DNA of 64,000 nucleotides, from positions 1,736,001-1,800,000 of the forward strand of contig NZ_JABAIJ010000001.1 in assembly GCF_012641435.1 (NCBI RefSeq). Reading direction: 5' to 3'. The notes below the pieces were generated by a model. It saw nothing but the letters and a program-made list of their open reading frames with translations. It was not told where the DNA came from and made no database searches. Source of the stretch: Rhizobium sp. P38BS-XIX. GTDB lineage: Bacteria > Pseudomonadota > Alphaproteobacteria > Rhizobiales > Rhizobiaceae. Shown here piece after piece: positions 9,689 to 18,265 of the stretch. Each line of letters begins with the position of its first letter. Within the stretch, counting starts at the first letter, position 1. Made by a program: the position numbers and the translations under genes.

Positions 9689-9806
9689 CTTCAAGTCCCC
9701 CGCTCATTCCACCCGACCCCGCCGGCGCTCCAGACGACTCTTGTCAGGCAGTTGATTTAACCCAACAGGCTGGGTGTTGACAGTTGAAAAAATCTCTGAC
9801 AGTTAA

Positions 9807-9825
9807 TTTCTCGACTGTCGAGAAA
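9807..9825. promoter_or_regulatory. Perfect palindrome between ROK regulator and xylF, candidate operator
   Basis: TTTCTCGAC (9807-9815), a central T, then GTCGAGAAA (9817-9825): nine paired bases without mismatch, 87 bases before the xylF start. A TTGACA hexamer at 9777-9782 lies just upstream. It is the obvious candidate for the divergent ROK repressor. Confidence 0.75.
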
Positions 9826-9911
9826 AAAATCAAAACCTTTCTCGTCAGCGATATCGCGGCGGCCGACGGGAGTTCAGGATACGTGCGGTCGCATTCACTC
9901 GGGAGGATAAT

Positions 9912-10952
9912 ATGAAAGCTTTCATCAAGCTGGCTGCGGGCGCGGCCATCGTTTTGACCATGCAGACGGCAGCCTTCGCCAAGGACCTCGTTGTTGGCGT
10001 TTCCTGGTCGAACTTCCAGGAAGAGCGTTGGAAGACCGACGAAGCCGCCATCAAGAAGGCACTCGCAGCAGCCGGCGCCAAGTACATTTCCGCCGATGCA
10101 CAGTCTTCCGCTTCCAAGCAGCTGACCGACGTTGAATCCCTGATTTCGCAGGGCGCCAACGCACTCATCATTCTCGCCCAGGATTCCGACGCCATCGGCC
10201 CGGCCGTCGAAAAGGCTGCCGACGAAGGCATTCCGGTCGTCGGCTACGACCGCCTGATCGAAAATCCGGCCGCCTTCTACATCACCTTCGACAACAAGGA
10301 AGTGGGCCGCATGCAGGCTCGCGAAGTCCTGAAGACAAAGCCGGAAGGCAACTACGTCTTCATCAAGGGCTCGTCTTCCGACCCGAACGCCGACTTCCTC
10401 TTCTCCGGCCAGATGGAAGTGCTGAAGCCCGCCATCGACGCCGGCAAGATCAAGAACGTCGGCGAAGCCTACACGGACGGCTGGCTGCCGCAGAACGCAC
10501 AGCGCAACATGGAGCAGTTCCTGACCGCCAACAACAACAAGGTTGACGCGGTCGTCGCTTCCAACGACGGCACCGCCGGCGGCGCTGTTGCCGCTCTCGA
10601 CGCCCAGGGTCTGGCCGGCTCCGTTCCGGTTTCCGGCCAGGACGCCGACAAGGCAGCCCTGAACCGCATCGCGCTCGGCACGCAGACCGTTTCCATCTGG
10701 AAAGACTCGCGTGAACTCGGCAAGCGCGCCGCTGAGATCGCGCTCGATCTCGCCGGTGGCAAGACCATGGACCAGGTTTCCGGTGTTCAGACCTTCAACG
10801 GCGGCCCGAAGCATGTTGCCATGAAGTCTGTGTTCCTGACCCCGATCGCCATCACCAAGGACAACCTCAACGTCGTCATCGACGCCAAGTGGATCTCCAA
10901 GGCTGAAGCTTGCCAGGGCGTCAAGGCCGGCGCCGTCGCAGCCTGCAAGTAA
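9912..10952 (+). CDS. xylF: D-xylose ABC transporter substrate-binding protein XylF
   Basis: 346-residue periplasmic binding protein. The signal peptide runs to AFA, then [21 protein letters not shown], the motif typical of XylF. Further type I binding-fold signatures are [27 protein letters not shown] and [22 protein letters not shown] lies about seven bases before the ATG. First gene of xylF-xylH-xylG, which imports D-xylose; the divergent ROK regulator fits this. A hairpin after the gene probably raises its expression over the membrane components. Confidence 0.92.
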   Translation: MKAFIKLAAGAAIVLTMQTAAFAKDLVVGVSWSNFQEERWKTDEAAIKKALAAAGAKYISADAQSSASKQLTDVESLISQGANALIILAQDSDAIGPAVEKAADEGIPVVGYDRLIENPAAFYITFDNKEVGRMQAREVLKTKPEGNYVFIKGSSSDPNADFLFSGQMEVLKPAIDAGKIKNVGEAYTDGWLPQNAQRNMEQFLTANNNKVDAVVASNDGTAGGAVAALDAQGLAGSVPVSGQDADKAALNRIALGTQTVSIWKDSRELGKRAAEIALDLAGGKTMDQVSGVQTFNGGPKHVAMKSVFLTPIAITKDNLNVVIDAKWISKAEACQGVKAGAVAACK

Positions 10953-10985
10953 GCCATCCTTGAGCGACTGACCAATCGAAATACC

Positions 10986-11015
10986 GACGCCGCAGCGGCA
11001 CCCCGTTGCGGCGTC
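10986..11015 (+). terminator. Intergenic hairpin after xylF
   Basis: GACGCCGCA (10986-10994) and TGCGGCGTC (11007-11015) pair perfectly across a 12-base loop. There is no U-run, so it is more likely an attenuator or mRNA-stabilising stem between the binding-protein gene and the permease gene than a complete terminator. Confidence 0.5.
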
Positions 11016-11238
11016 GAATGCAGATTAGAAGCCAACAACTCTTCCTTGCAGTTGGAGATGGAGCTTCCCCAGCGTGTTGCGCTGTCGCATGCCCCTTGGC
11101 CCGCCGGATGGCGGTCATCGGGACCGGACGAAGATCGGCTGGACAGGCGATGACGCATTTTTTGAGATTGGCGCGGTTGCCAGCGATAGCCCAGCATGCA
11201 TCGCCGACCGCGCCCGACAGAGGGAGAACGGCAAAGCG

Positions 11239-12567
11239 ATGGCCGACATGACACAGTCCACCACATCGAGCGGTCCCCGCAATGCAGAAGCTGGCGCGAT
11301 CACCCGCTTTCTGCGGGCCACCGAGATCGATACCCGCCTGCTCGGCATGATCGGAGCGCTGCTGATCATCTGGATCGGCTTCGATCTGTATTTGCGGATT
11401 TTCGACGGCCGTGAGTTTCTGACCGCCAGAAATCTCTGGAACCTCTCAGTGCAAACCTGCGAAATCGCGGTTCTTGCCACTGGTATGGTGCTGGTGATCG
11501 TTACCCGCAACATCGACCTTTCGGTCGGCTCCCTGCTCGGCTTCGTTGCCATGATCATGGGCGTCATCCAGGCGAAATGGCTGCCGCAATATCTCGGCTT
11601 CGACAGTTCCTGGACCTGGATCATCACCCTCTTCTGCGGCCTTGTGATCGGTACGGCCATCGGTGCCTTTCAGGGCGCGATCACCGCCTTCATGAACGTC
11701 CCCTCCTTCATCGTCACGCTTGGCGGCCTCCTCGTCTGGCGCGGTCTGGCCTGGTATGTCACCAGCGGCCAGACAGTCGCGCCGATGGACTCCACCTTCG
11801 TCATCATGGGCGGAAGCGGCGCCACGGGTTCGATCGGCGCCACATGGAGCTGGATCGTCGGCGTGCTCGCCTGCCTGATGATTATCGCCGGCATCGTCGG
11901 TTCGCGCCGCCAGAGAAAGCGTTTCGGCTTTCCCCGCCGCCCCCTCTGGGCCGAATATTTCCTCGGCTGCCTCGGCGCGGTCGTGGTGCTCGGCACCGTC
12001 TACCTATTCAATAGCTATAACTGGCCGGTCGGCATCGCCAAGCGCTATGCGACCGAGCACAACATCGCCTGGCCAGAAGGCGGTCTGGATATCCCCTACG
12101 GCATCTCCGTTCCGGTCCTGATCGCAGTCCTCATCGGCATCGTGATGACCTTTATCGCCACGCGCCTGCGCTTCGGCCGCTATGTTTTCGCCATCGGCGG
12201 CAACCCGGAAGCCGCCGAACTCGCCGGCATCAAGACCCGCTGGGTCATCGTCAAGATCTTCGCGCTGATGGGCTTCCTCGCCGCCGTCGCCGCCGCGATC
12301 TCGACGGCGCGCCTGAACTCGGCGGTCAACTCGCAGGGCACCACCTACGAACTCTTCACCATTGCCGCAGCCGTCATCGGCGGCACGTCGCTTGCCGGCG
12401 GCAGCGGCACGGTCGCAGGCGCCATGCTCGGCGCGCTGGTCATGCAATCGCTGCAATCGGGCATGGGCCTCGCCAATGTCGACACCCCGATCCAGAACGT
12501 CGTCGTCGGCATCGTCCTCGTAGTCGCCGTCTGGCTCGACATCGTCTACCGCTCGCGCGCCAAGTAA
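11239..12567 (+). CDS. xylH: D-xylose ABC transporter permease XylH
   Basis: About 442-residue inner-membrane permease with roughly ten or more hydrophobic segments. Family landmarks are TRNIDLSVGSLLGF, PSFIVTLGGLLVWRGLAW, and GGNPEAAELAGIKTRW followed by a membrane stretch ending GLANVDTPIQNVVVGIVLVVAVWLD. ATG 11239 is chosen; AGAGGGAG is about 12 bases upstream and an ATG at 11248 is the alternative. It sits between xylF and xylG with 15 bases before the latter. The insertion of charged residues in the central loop (RRQRKRFGFPRR) is normal for XylH, which is longer than RbsC. Confidence 0.9.
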   Translation: MADMTQSTTSSGPRNAEAGAITRFLRATEIDTRLLGMIGALLIIWIGFDLYLRIFDGREFLTARNLWNLSVQTCEIAVLATGMVLVIVTRNIDLSVGSLLGFVAMIMGVIQAKWLPQYLGFDSSWTWIITLFCGLVIGTAIGAFQGAITAFMNVPSFIVTLGGLLVWRGLAWYVTSGQTVAPMDSTFVIMGGSGATGSIGATWSWIVGVLACLMIIAGIVGSRRQRKRFGFPRRPLWAEYFLGCLGAVVVLGTVYLFNSYNWPVGIAKRYATEHNIAWPEGGLDIPYGISVPVLIAVLIGIVMTFIATRLRFGRYVFAIGGNPEAAELAGIKTRWVIVKIFALMGFLAAVAAAISTARLNSAVNSQGTTYELFTIAAAVIGGTSLAGGSGTVAGAMLGALVMQSLQSGMGLANVDTPIQNVVVGIVLVVAVWLDIVYRSRAK

Positions 12568-12582
12568 AAGGAATTCTGAACC

Positions 12583-13365
<783 letters not shown>

Positions 13366-13388
13366 GCCGAAACCACGGCACACACGCC

Positions 13389-13418
13389 AAGGCCGCGGCC
13401 CAAAAGCCCGCGGCCTTT
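13389..13418 (+). terminator. Rho-independent terminator of the xyl operon
   Basis: AAGGCCGCGG (13389-13398) pairs with CCGCGGCCTT (13408-13417), nine-base loop, ending in TTT. Confidence 0.8.
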
Positions 13419-13528
13419 CGCATTCAAAACGAACGATCTGCGCTTTCCTGAATTTTCCGCATTGAAGCCAAGCCTTTCCTAGGCTAAGAACCAGCCATCG
13501 GACAGGCGATTCAACCCGCCTAAGGCAT

Positions 13529-13605
13529 GCACCCGTAGCTCAGCTGGATAGAGTGTTGGATTCCGATTCCAAAGGTCACAGGTTCGAATCCTGTCGGGTG
13601 CGCCA
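13529..13605 (+). tRNA. tRNA-Arg (anticodon CCG)
   Basis: A 77-base cloverleaf with the CCA encoded. Acceptor stem GCACCCG/CGGGTGC, D-arm GCTC-loop-GAGT, anticodon stem TTGGA/TCCAA with loop TTCCGAT (anticodon CCG, reading CGG), T-arm ACAGG-TTCGAAT-CCTGT, discriminator G and CCA at 13603-13605. All stems pair. The DNA immediately downstream changes character, consistent with this tRNA 3' end having served as an integration site. Confidence 0.95.
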
Positions 13606-13795
13606 ATGTTTTCCTCTGTATCGCCACATAAATGCGGATTGAGTGCCACATGGCGCAGACTCTGACGGCATAAGCGGGGATTTTCGCAGACCAAAACCAT
13701 TCCGGACGGTCTGCCTGCTCGCCGGGCATTAGCGTCAATTCCACGCAACCAGCTTCAAAACTTGTCGCTAGTGCATCTGCCTTTCGAGCCGAGTT

Positions 13796-14389
13796 CTATT
13801 CCATGAGCTTGTACCAGTCGCGTGTAGCCAGCTTCAGCCGGATCGCCTCTTCTTCCGGCAGGAAATTGCAATGGGCGATTGGCCCTCGGACGAGATTTAG
13901 GCGGTTGATGACGCGAAGAACCCTGTTTCGCGTAGCATTAGAGAACATCCCTGAAAAGACGTCCCAGTTATCCTTCACAATTTCACCAAGCTCGCCGAAG
14001 GTCGTGTAGTCAATCAGGCGGTCCGAACGAGGAGGCAGTCCTTCAGCCGCCTCGCGATCGTAGTTCTTTTGAACGTTATCTCTAACGACCTGCGGGACGC
14101 AGGTCTTCCACCATTCGTTTCCACTGCTCTCGAGCATCGTCGCCTCGATCAGCTCTCTGATGTCGTTTTCGAGTGCGTAGAAGAGCTTATAGAATTCGCT
14201 CATCCGCTCGGCGGCGGCGAGCGTTTCGAAGTCTACCTGCCTCAAATAGTCGGCGACGAGCGAGTCAGCTTGGGCTTCAAGCGCACCTCTGGTATTGCCG
14301 ATCCTGTTAACATTGAAGGCGGTCCGAAGATCGCGAGTTATCACCGCATTCTTGAGGATGAACAGCTCGATGTGATCTTCCTGACTCAT
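13796..14389 (-). CDS. HEPN-domain protein (Swt1-HEPN-like), putative RNase of a defence or toxin pair
   Basis: 197-residue, mostly helical protein. The part from residue ~65 (EFYKLFYALENDIRELIEATM...WW...VP) to the C-terminus resembles the Swt1-type HEPN domain. Near the end it carries R168-GPIA-H173, the R-x4-H catalytic motif of HEPN RNases, followed by LPEEEAIRL. HEPN proteins of this kind act as RNA-cutting toxins or effectors in phage defence. Its start overlaps the stop of the DUF5343-like gene (ATGA at 14386-14389), so the two are co-translated. It lies close to a tRNA gene in AT-richer DNA. The family call is from motif reading and is moderately sure; the biological role is inference. 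Confidence 0.7.
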   Translation of the reverse strand: MSQEDHIELFILKNAVITRDLRTAFNVNRIGNTRGALEAQADSLVADYLRQVDFETLAAAERMSEFYKLFYALENDIRELIEATMLESSGNEWWKTCVPQVVRDNVQKNYDREAAEGLPPRSDRLIDYTTFGELGEIVKDNWDVFSGMFSNATRNRVLRVINRLNLVRGPIAHCNFLPEEEAIRLKLATRDWYKLME

Positions 14390-15111
14390 CTGAGGAGATT
14401 GTCCCGCAGACTTTTGAAGATCGCATTGAAGACCGCAATGTTTTCGGTTTCTGGCAGAACGATGTTTATCTGATACGACAGCCCGAGCTTCACTCCGTCG
14501 ACCGGCCGACCCTGGTGAATCCTTTCAGAAGCGTTCTCGACGTCGGTCTCACGGGCTGCATCCGACTCCTTCGCGACATCGGCCGTAATGAACGCACGAA
14601 CCGCTTCGAAGGAGGCATACATCAGGCGGATGATAGCGTCGGTTTTCTTCAGCCCGGTAATTTCGACTAGGACATCCTTCACAGCGTTCTCGTCGGCGCG
14701 ATGCACGAATTCTTTCCGCTTGAACAGCTCGCCGAACGCGTTCCGCAATCCTTCGTAGGCGGCTTGGCTCCGACCGCCATCGGTCTTGACCTTCGAGTAC
14801 AAAGTCGTGGGCGAACCATCAGGACTGAGAAACTGCATCTTCTTCAACATCGGGGGCACCGCTCTGGCACCGCCCCCCGTCAGGTGGAGGATCGTCTCCA
14901 TGAAGTCGGGACTGAACTTGTCGGGTCGCTCCGCAGCTATTATCCCTTCTAGGGCGCGTTTGAACACGCCGGGGGACGGCGTATAGGGAACGCCACCTTT
15001 GATCTCTCTTGGCTTGCCTTTGTCGGTGGAGGACGCCGAAGCTTCCTCCACTACGTCGTTCGCATCTTCCGCCGCTTTAGCGACGCCTGCAGGATTCGGT
15101 TGCTTTGCCAT
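14386..15111 (-). CDS. DUF5343-like protein, partner of the HEPN gene
   Basis: 241-residue protein. After a low-complexity N-terminus (residues 1-40), PYTPSPGVFKRALEGI, the FSPDFMETILHLTGG segment, PPMLKKMQFLSPDGSPTTLYSK and the YEGLRNAFGELFKRKEF helix follow the pattern of DUF5343, a winged-helix-like family often found beside defence genes. The last ~35 residues (LGLSYQINIVLPET, then a helix) look like a separate module. ATG 15111 is chosen for the GGGAGA six bases upstream; 15159 is a longer alternative. The overlap with the HEPN gene suggests it binds, senses for, or neutralises that protein. This is inferred from the gene pair. Confidence 0.65.
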   Translation of the reverse strand: MAKQPNPAGVAKAAEDANDVVEEASASSTDKGKPREIKGGVPYTPSPGVFKRALEGIIAAERPDKFSPDFMETILHLTGGGARAVPPMLKKMQFLSPDGSPTTLYSKVKTDGGRSQAAYEGLRNAFGELFKRKEFVHRADENAVKDVLVEITGLKKTDAIIRLMYASFEAVRAFITADVAKESDAARETDVENASERIHQGRPVDGVKLGLSYQINIVLPETENIAVFNAIFKSLRDNLLR

Positions 15112-15575
15112 GATGTCTCCCAGCCGACTGGAGCTTATCGCAACGGCTTGACTCTGCAAGGTGTAAGCGAACTTATGTGCAACTAATCATTTCGGTATAA
15201 ATCGGGCGATGAACCCTTCACAGCTTGAATAAAGTTCGTCCCTACTGTCTCGGAGCGGCTGTCGAAGCTCGGTCCAGATCGCACCCTGAAGGCGTAATCC
15301 AGTCAATCATTGGCGCTCTTGTCTTTCCCTCGCGAATCCGGGACGATTCAAAGCGCAGATTCTTGATCCACATCCTGGAGAGTCGAATCCACGTTTATGA
15401 TGGCAGGGGCAAAGCAAGTCCGCACTTTTGGGTACTCAGTTCAGCTTTATAGTGGCGAGCGATCGGGAAAAGCCAGCGAAATCAATAGACGTGAAACCGC
15501 GTTTATGTGGCGACACAGATTTCCTTAAATTCTCGTGATTTACGCGTTTTATGCTTACTTAAATAGAGCGCCAAT
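15112..15575. other. Intergenic stretch in the accessory block, no convincing gene
   Basis: About 460 bases, AT-richer than the flanks. A 75-codon open frame at 15225-15452 on the plus strand has no good ribosome site and no recognisable protein character, so I do not call it. I see no tRNA-end duplication, insertion-sequence ends or clear terminator here. Confidence 0.5.
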
Positions 15576-16523
15576 TTATCGATCGAAAAGCGGATAAAAG
15601 CAGAAGAACACCCGTGTCTTCTTTTCCAACAATCCGAATTTGAGATCCTCGAAATACCACGCCAGAGAGGTTTTTTTCGGTCGAGGTACCGAAGGCACAG
15701 CAGCGTACAGCCTATCTATAGTCGCGGGGTCGTCCAACATTGGGTCTATGCTCGCGATTAGTTCCTCGCACTGCCTACCGAAGAGCGTAAAATACATGTC
15801 ATGCCCCGAGGACATGACTGGATTCATCATAAAGCCTTGGCCGGACTGAAGGTCCTTACTAATATAAGTTTGGCATATAGCAAAGAACCTCTCGTGCTCG
15901 GCAGTTCCGAATGCAAAGGCCGTATGATCAGAGATTGCAATTACCCTGAATTCGTCTTTCAGAACGTGTGCGAAGACTAGTTTGTCGGTTCTACCAACGG
16001 CGCCGCCCGGCCCCTCTGCCCCGACGTGAAAATGGTGAAGACCGTTCCTTATGAGGACGCCATCCAAGCCCTTGCCCTTCTCAGTGGGATTCGCACCGGG
16101 GAGAACAAGACCCCGAGTGTTTACGAGTGTCGAGAGATGCGGTGTAAGGTCTTCACCCGAGGCCGCCTTTCTAAGGAGGGGGAGAATTTCAGCATGTTCC
16201 ACCTCGAGAGATTGTTGAGGTGCGCCTCCCGACCAAAAGCTTACCATCCGCGGTCGCGTAGGAATCAAACGTGATCGCCATGTGAGGAAATATAAAACCA
16301 GTTCACGAACGGGGGCGGCTTCAAGCACCGCCAGCGTTTCGCGATTGTTTGGTACACGAGGAACAGAGTTTATTATCCAGTCCCGAAAAGCTCGAATACG
16401 AGTTGAACCCGTCGCCGCCTCTGTCAACAAAGTCATAAAGGTGGACTTAATAGCAATTGGATGTTGCCATGAAGGAAATGAAGCAACGTCGAGTGCACCC
16501 TTTGCCATTTGCTCATCAAGCAT
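15576..16523 (-). CDS. Protein of unknown function in the tRNA-adjacent accessory block
   Basis: 315-residue protein I do not recognise with confidence. No signal peptide or membrane helices. The most distinctive part is residues ~145-200: DGVLIRNGLHHFHVG, then RTDKLVFAHV and FRVIAISDHTAFA. This histidine-rich loop followed by a strand-D/H pattern looks like an active or metal site and recurs in uncharacterised accessory proteins. The start at 16523 lacks a good ribosome site; ATG 16508 is an alternative. The gene is visibly AT-richer than the core genes, which supports horizontal acquisition. Function unknown. Confidence 0.6.
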   Translation of the reverse strand: MLDEQMAKGALDVASFPSWQHPIAIKSTFMTLLTEAATGSTRIRAFRDWIINSVPRVPNNRETLAVLEAAPVRELVLYFLTWRSRLIPTRPRMVSFWSGGAPQQSLEVEHAEILPLLRKAASGEDLTPHLSTLVNTRGLVLPGANPTEKGKGLDGVLIRNGLHHFHVGAEGPGGAVGRTDKLVFAHVLKDEFRVIAISDHTAFAFGTAEHERFFAICQTYISKDLQSGQGFMMNPVMSSGHDMYFTLFGRQCEELIASIDPMLDDPATIDRLYAAVPSVPRPKKTSLAWYFEDLKFGLLEKKTRVFFCFYPLFDR

Positions 16524-16633
16524 TCTAAAATAAGTGTTCGCGACATCTAACTAGACCTTGGTCAACAATCATTGTTAAACTCTCAACCAAGCTAGCACAC
16601 CATCCCGCCCCACCAAATCACAGGCACCCCCTC

Positions 16634-17095
16634 ATGCCGAAGATCGATGTTGCAGCCATCCCGAAGATCAAGGGCACCCGTTATCCCGCGCCATTCAATG
16701 ATCCCTGCGCCGAGCGCATTCGGCAGCGGCTGGGAGATGCCGGCGGGCTCGCGGATTTCGGGGTCAATCTCATGCGGCTGCCACCGGGGAATTGGTCGAG
16801 CCAGCGGCATTGGCATTCGGAAGAGGATGAGTTCGTCTATGTGCTGGAGGGCGAGCTGACGCTCGTCGAGGATGGCGGCGAGACGGTGCTGCGCGCCGGC
16901 GATTGTGCCGCCTTTCCAAAGGGTTCCGGCAACGGTCATCACCTGATCAACAAGGCCGATATCACCGCCATCTATCTCGAGGCCGGCTCGCGCTCACCGA
17001 CCGACCTCATCACCTGTTCGGATGTCGACATGATGAGTTCGAGCACGGACGGACGGTTCGTGCATAAGGATGGCGAGCCCTATCCCGACGGCTAG
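16634..17095 (+). CDS. Cupin-domain protein
   Basis: 153-residue single-domain cupin. Motif 1 is GNWSSQRHWHSEEDEFVYVLEGE, which supplies the HxH...E metal ligands. Motif 2 is LRAGDCAAFPKGSGNGHHLIN with the third histidine. Such proteins often act as small isomerases or oxygenases or as sugar or redox sensors; nothing here fixes the substrate. The preceding region has a small inverted repeat (AACAAT-C-ATTGTT at 16564-16576). It appears to mark the return to core-like sequence after the accessory block. Confidence 0.85.
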   Translation: MPKIDVAAIPKIKGTRYPAPFNDPCAERIRQRLGDAGGLADFGVNLMRLPPGNWSSQRHWHSEEDEFVYVLEGELTLVEDGGETVLRAGDCAAFPKGSGNGHHLINKADITAIYLEAGSRSPTDLITCSDVDMMSSSTDGRFVHKDGEPYPDG

Positions 17096-17149
17096 GGTGT
17101 CTGCAGGGATACGACAGGCAGGGGACCGGTGCGAGTGATTGCCGGACAG

Positions 17150-18145
17150 TTACACGGCCTCGGCCAGCATCGGCGGATCATAGCAGCAGGCGTCGGTCGA
17201 GACCCCGATGCTGCAGCCGCTTGCCTCAAGTGCCTCCGTCACCACCTCGACGAAGAGACGCCGCAGCCAGACCGCACGGCTGTCGGCCTGATCGATCCGG
17301 CGGTAGAGCAAGGTTACGGGTTCGGCGGCCAGCTCGAATGGCAAGGCCGATGTCACCAGATCATGCAGCTGCGCCATGCAGCGGGCAACGGACTCCGGCA
17401 CGGTCGCAATCGCCGGAATGGCCTGCAACGTCATCGGCAGCGCGGAAAAGCGCGGTGCCGTCGCCACCACCTGACGGCGATGGCCGAGCCGCGCGAGCGC
17501 CGTATCGACGCTGGTCGACGTGCTGCCCTCCAAAGATACGGCCACGTGCGGGGCACTGACAAATTGCTTCACGCTCAGCGGCGTCGCATATTTCAGCAGC
17601 CGGGCGTCGTAAATGCAGAGCGAGGCCTGCTCGAACAACGGCGCGCGAACATGCCATGAGGCCGGCTCGTCATGCACGGCGATGCTGAAATCGAAAGCGC
17701 CTTCATCCAGCAGACGCGCCGCATCCCGCCGATCGAACGCCACGCTGGTCAGCCGCGCATTGGGTGCCAGTTCGCGCAGCCGCGCCACCAGCGGCCCGAA
17801 GAAGGACGACTCCAGATTGTCGCACATGCCGACGCGGAACTCGCCGTGCCAGTCTGCGGGATCGAAGGCGGCCGGCGGGCGAATGGCCCGCTCGATGCCG
17901 GAAAGCGCATCCTCGATGGCCGGCGCGATGGAGAGCGCCCGCGGCGTCGGCTGCAGACCACGGCCGACGCGGACGAACAATTCGTCGTCCAGCGTCTCGC
18001 GCAGCCGGCGAAGGGCAGCGGAAAGACCGGGCTGGCCAAGCAACAGACGCTCGGCAGCGCGGCTGACATTCCGCTCCTGCATCAGCACCGAGAAAGCCAA
18101 CAGCAGATTGAGATCGATTTTTCGAAGTGTCGCATCATTCATCAT
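17150..18145 (-). CDS. LysR-family transcriptional regulator (NodD/SyrM-like subgroup)
   Basis: 331-residue LysR regulator. The HTH region is LNLLLAFSVLMQERNVSRAAERLLLGQPGLSAALRRLRE and the following wing FVRVGRGLQPTPRAL is of the NodD/NahR/LinR subgroup, which typically sense small aromatic or hydrophobic ligands. A substrate-binding-like domain follows. It is divergent from an MFS exporter over 120 bases and so probably controls it. Start ambiguous between two adjacent ATG codons (18145 and 18142). Confidence 0.85.
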   Translation of the reverse strand: MMNDATLRKIDLNLLLAFSVLMQERNVSRAAERLLLGQPGLSAALRRLRETLDDELFVRVGRGLQPTPRALSIAPAIEDALSGIERAIRPPAAFDPADWHGEFRVGMCDNLESSFFGPLVARLRELAPNARLTSVAFDRRDAARLLDEGAFDFSIAVHDEPASWHVRAPLFEQASLCIYDARLLKYATPLSVKQFVSAPHVAVSLEGSTSTSVDTALARLGHRRQVVATAPRFSALPMTLQAIPAIATVPESVARCMAQLHDLVTSALPFELAAEPVTLLYRRIDQADSRAVWLRRLFVEVVTEALEASGCSIGVSTDACCYDPPMLAEAV

Positions 18146-18169
18146 CGCCAGTAATACCTGACATGGTTA

Positions 18170-18186
18170 CTATCAATTTGCAATAG
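18170..18186. promoter_or_regulatory. LysR-type dyad in LysR-MFS intergenic region
   Basis: CTAT (18170-18173), nine bases, ATAG (18183-18186), which fits the T-N11-A core of LysR binding sites and lies between the divergent regulator and MFS genes. The arms are short, so this is tentative. Confidence 0.4.
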
Positions 18187-18265
18187 GGTTTGAAGATGTA
18201 CATTTTCTCGTTCCCTGCCGGTCTCACCTCCCAAGAGGCGGCAGCCTAGAAAAGGAACGATCCCG

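Noticed and set aside
13479..13748. An 89-codon minus-strand frame containing APDRIRTCDLWNRNPTLYPAELR
   Set aside because: This is a familiar false protein, the antisense translation of a tRNA gene; here it covers tRNA-Arg.
15225..15452. A 75-codon plus-strand frame in the accessory block
   Set aside because: No usable ribosome site, no recognisable protein character, and the flanking DNA is AT-rich with no sign of coding bias.
16524..16633. Possible duplicate of the tRNA-Arg 3' end marking the right island boundary
   Set aside because: I looked for the tRNA T-arm and acceptor sequence in this stretch and found no match. The AACAAT-C-ATTGTT dyad at 16564-16576 is unrelated to it.
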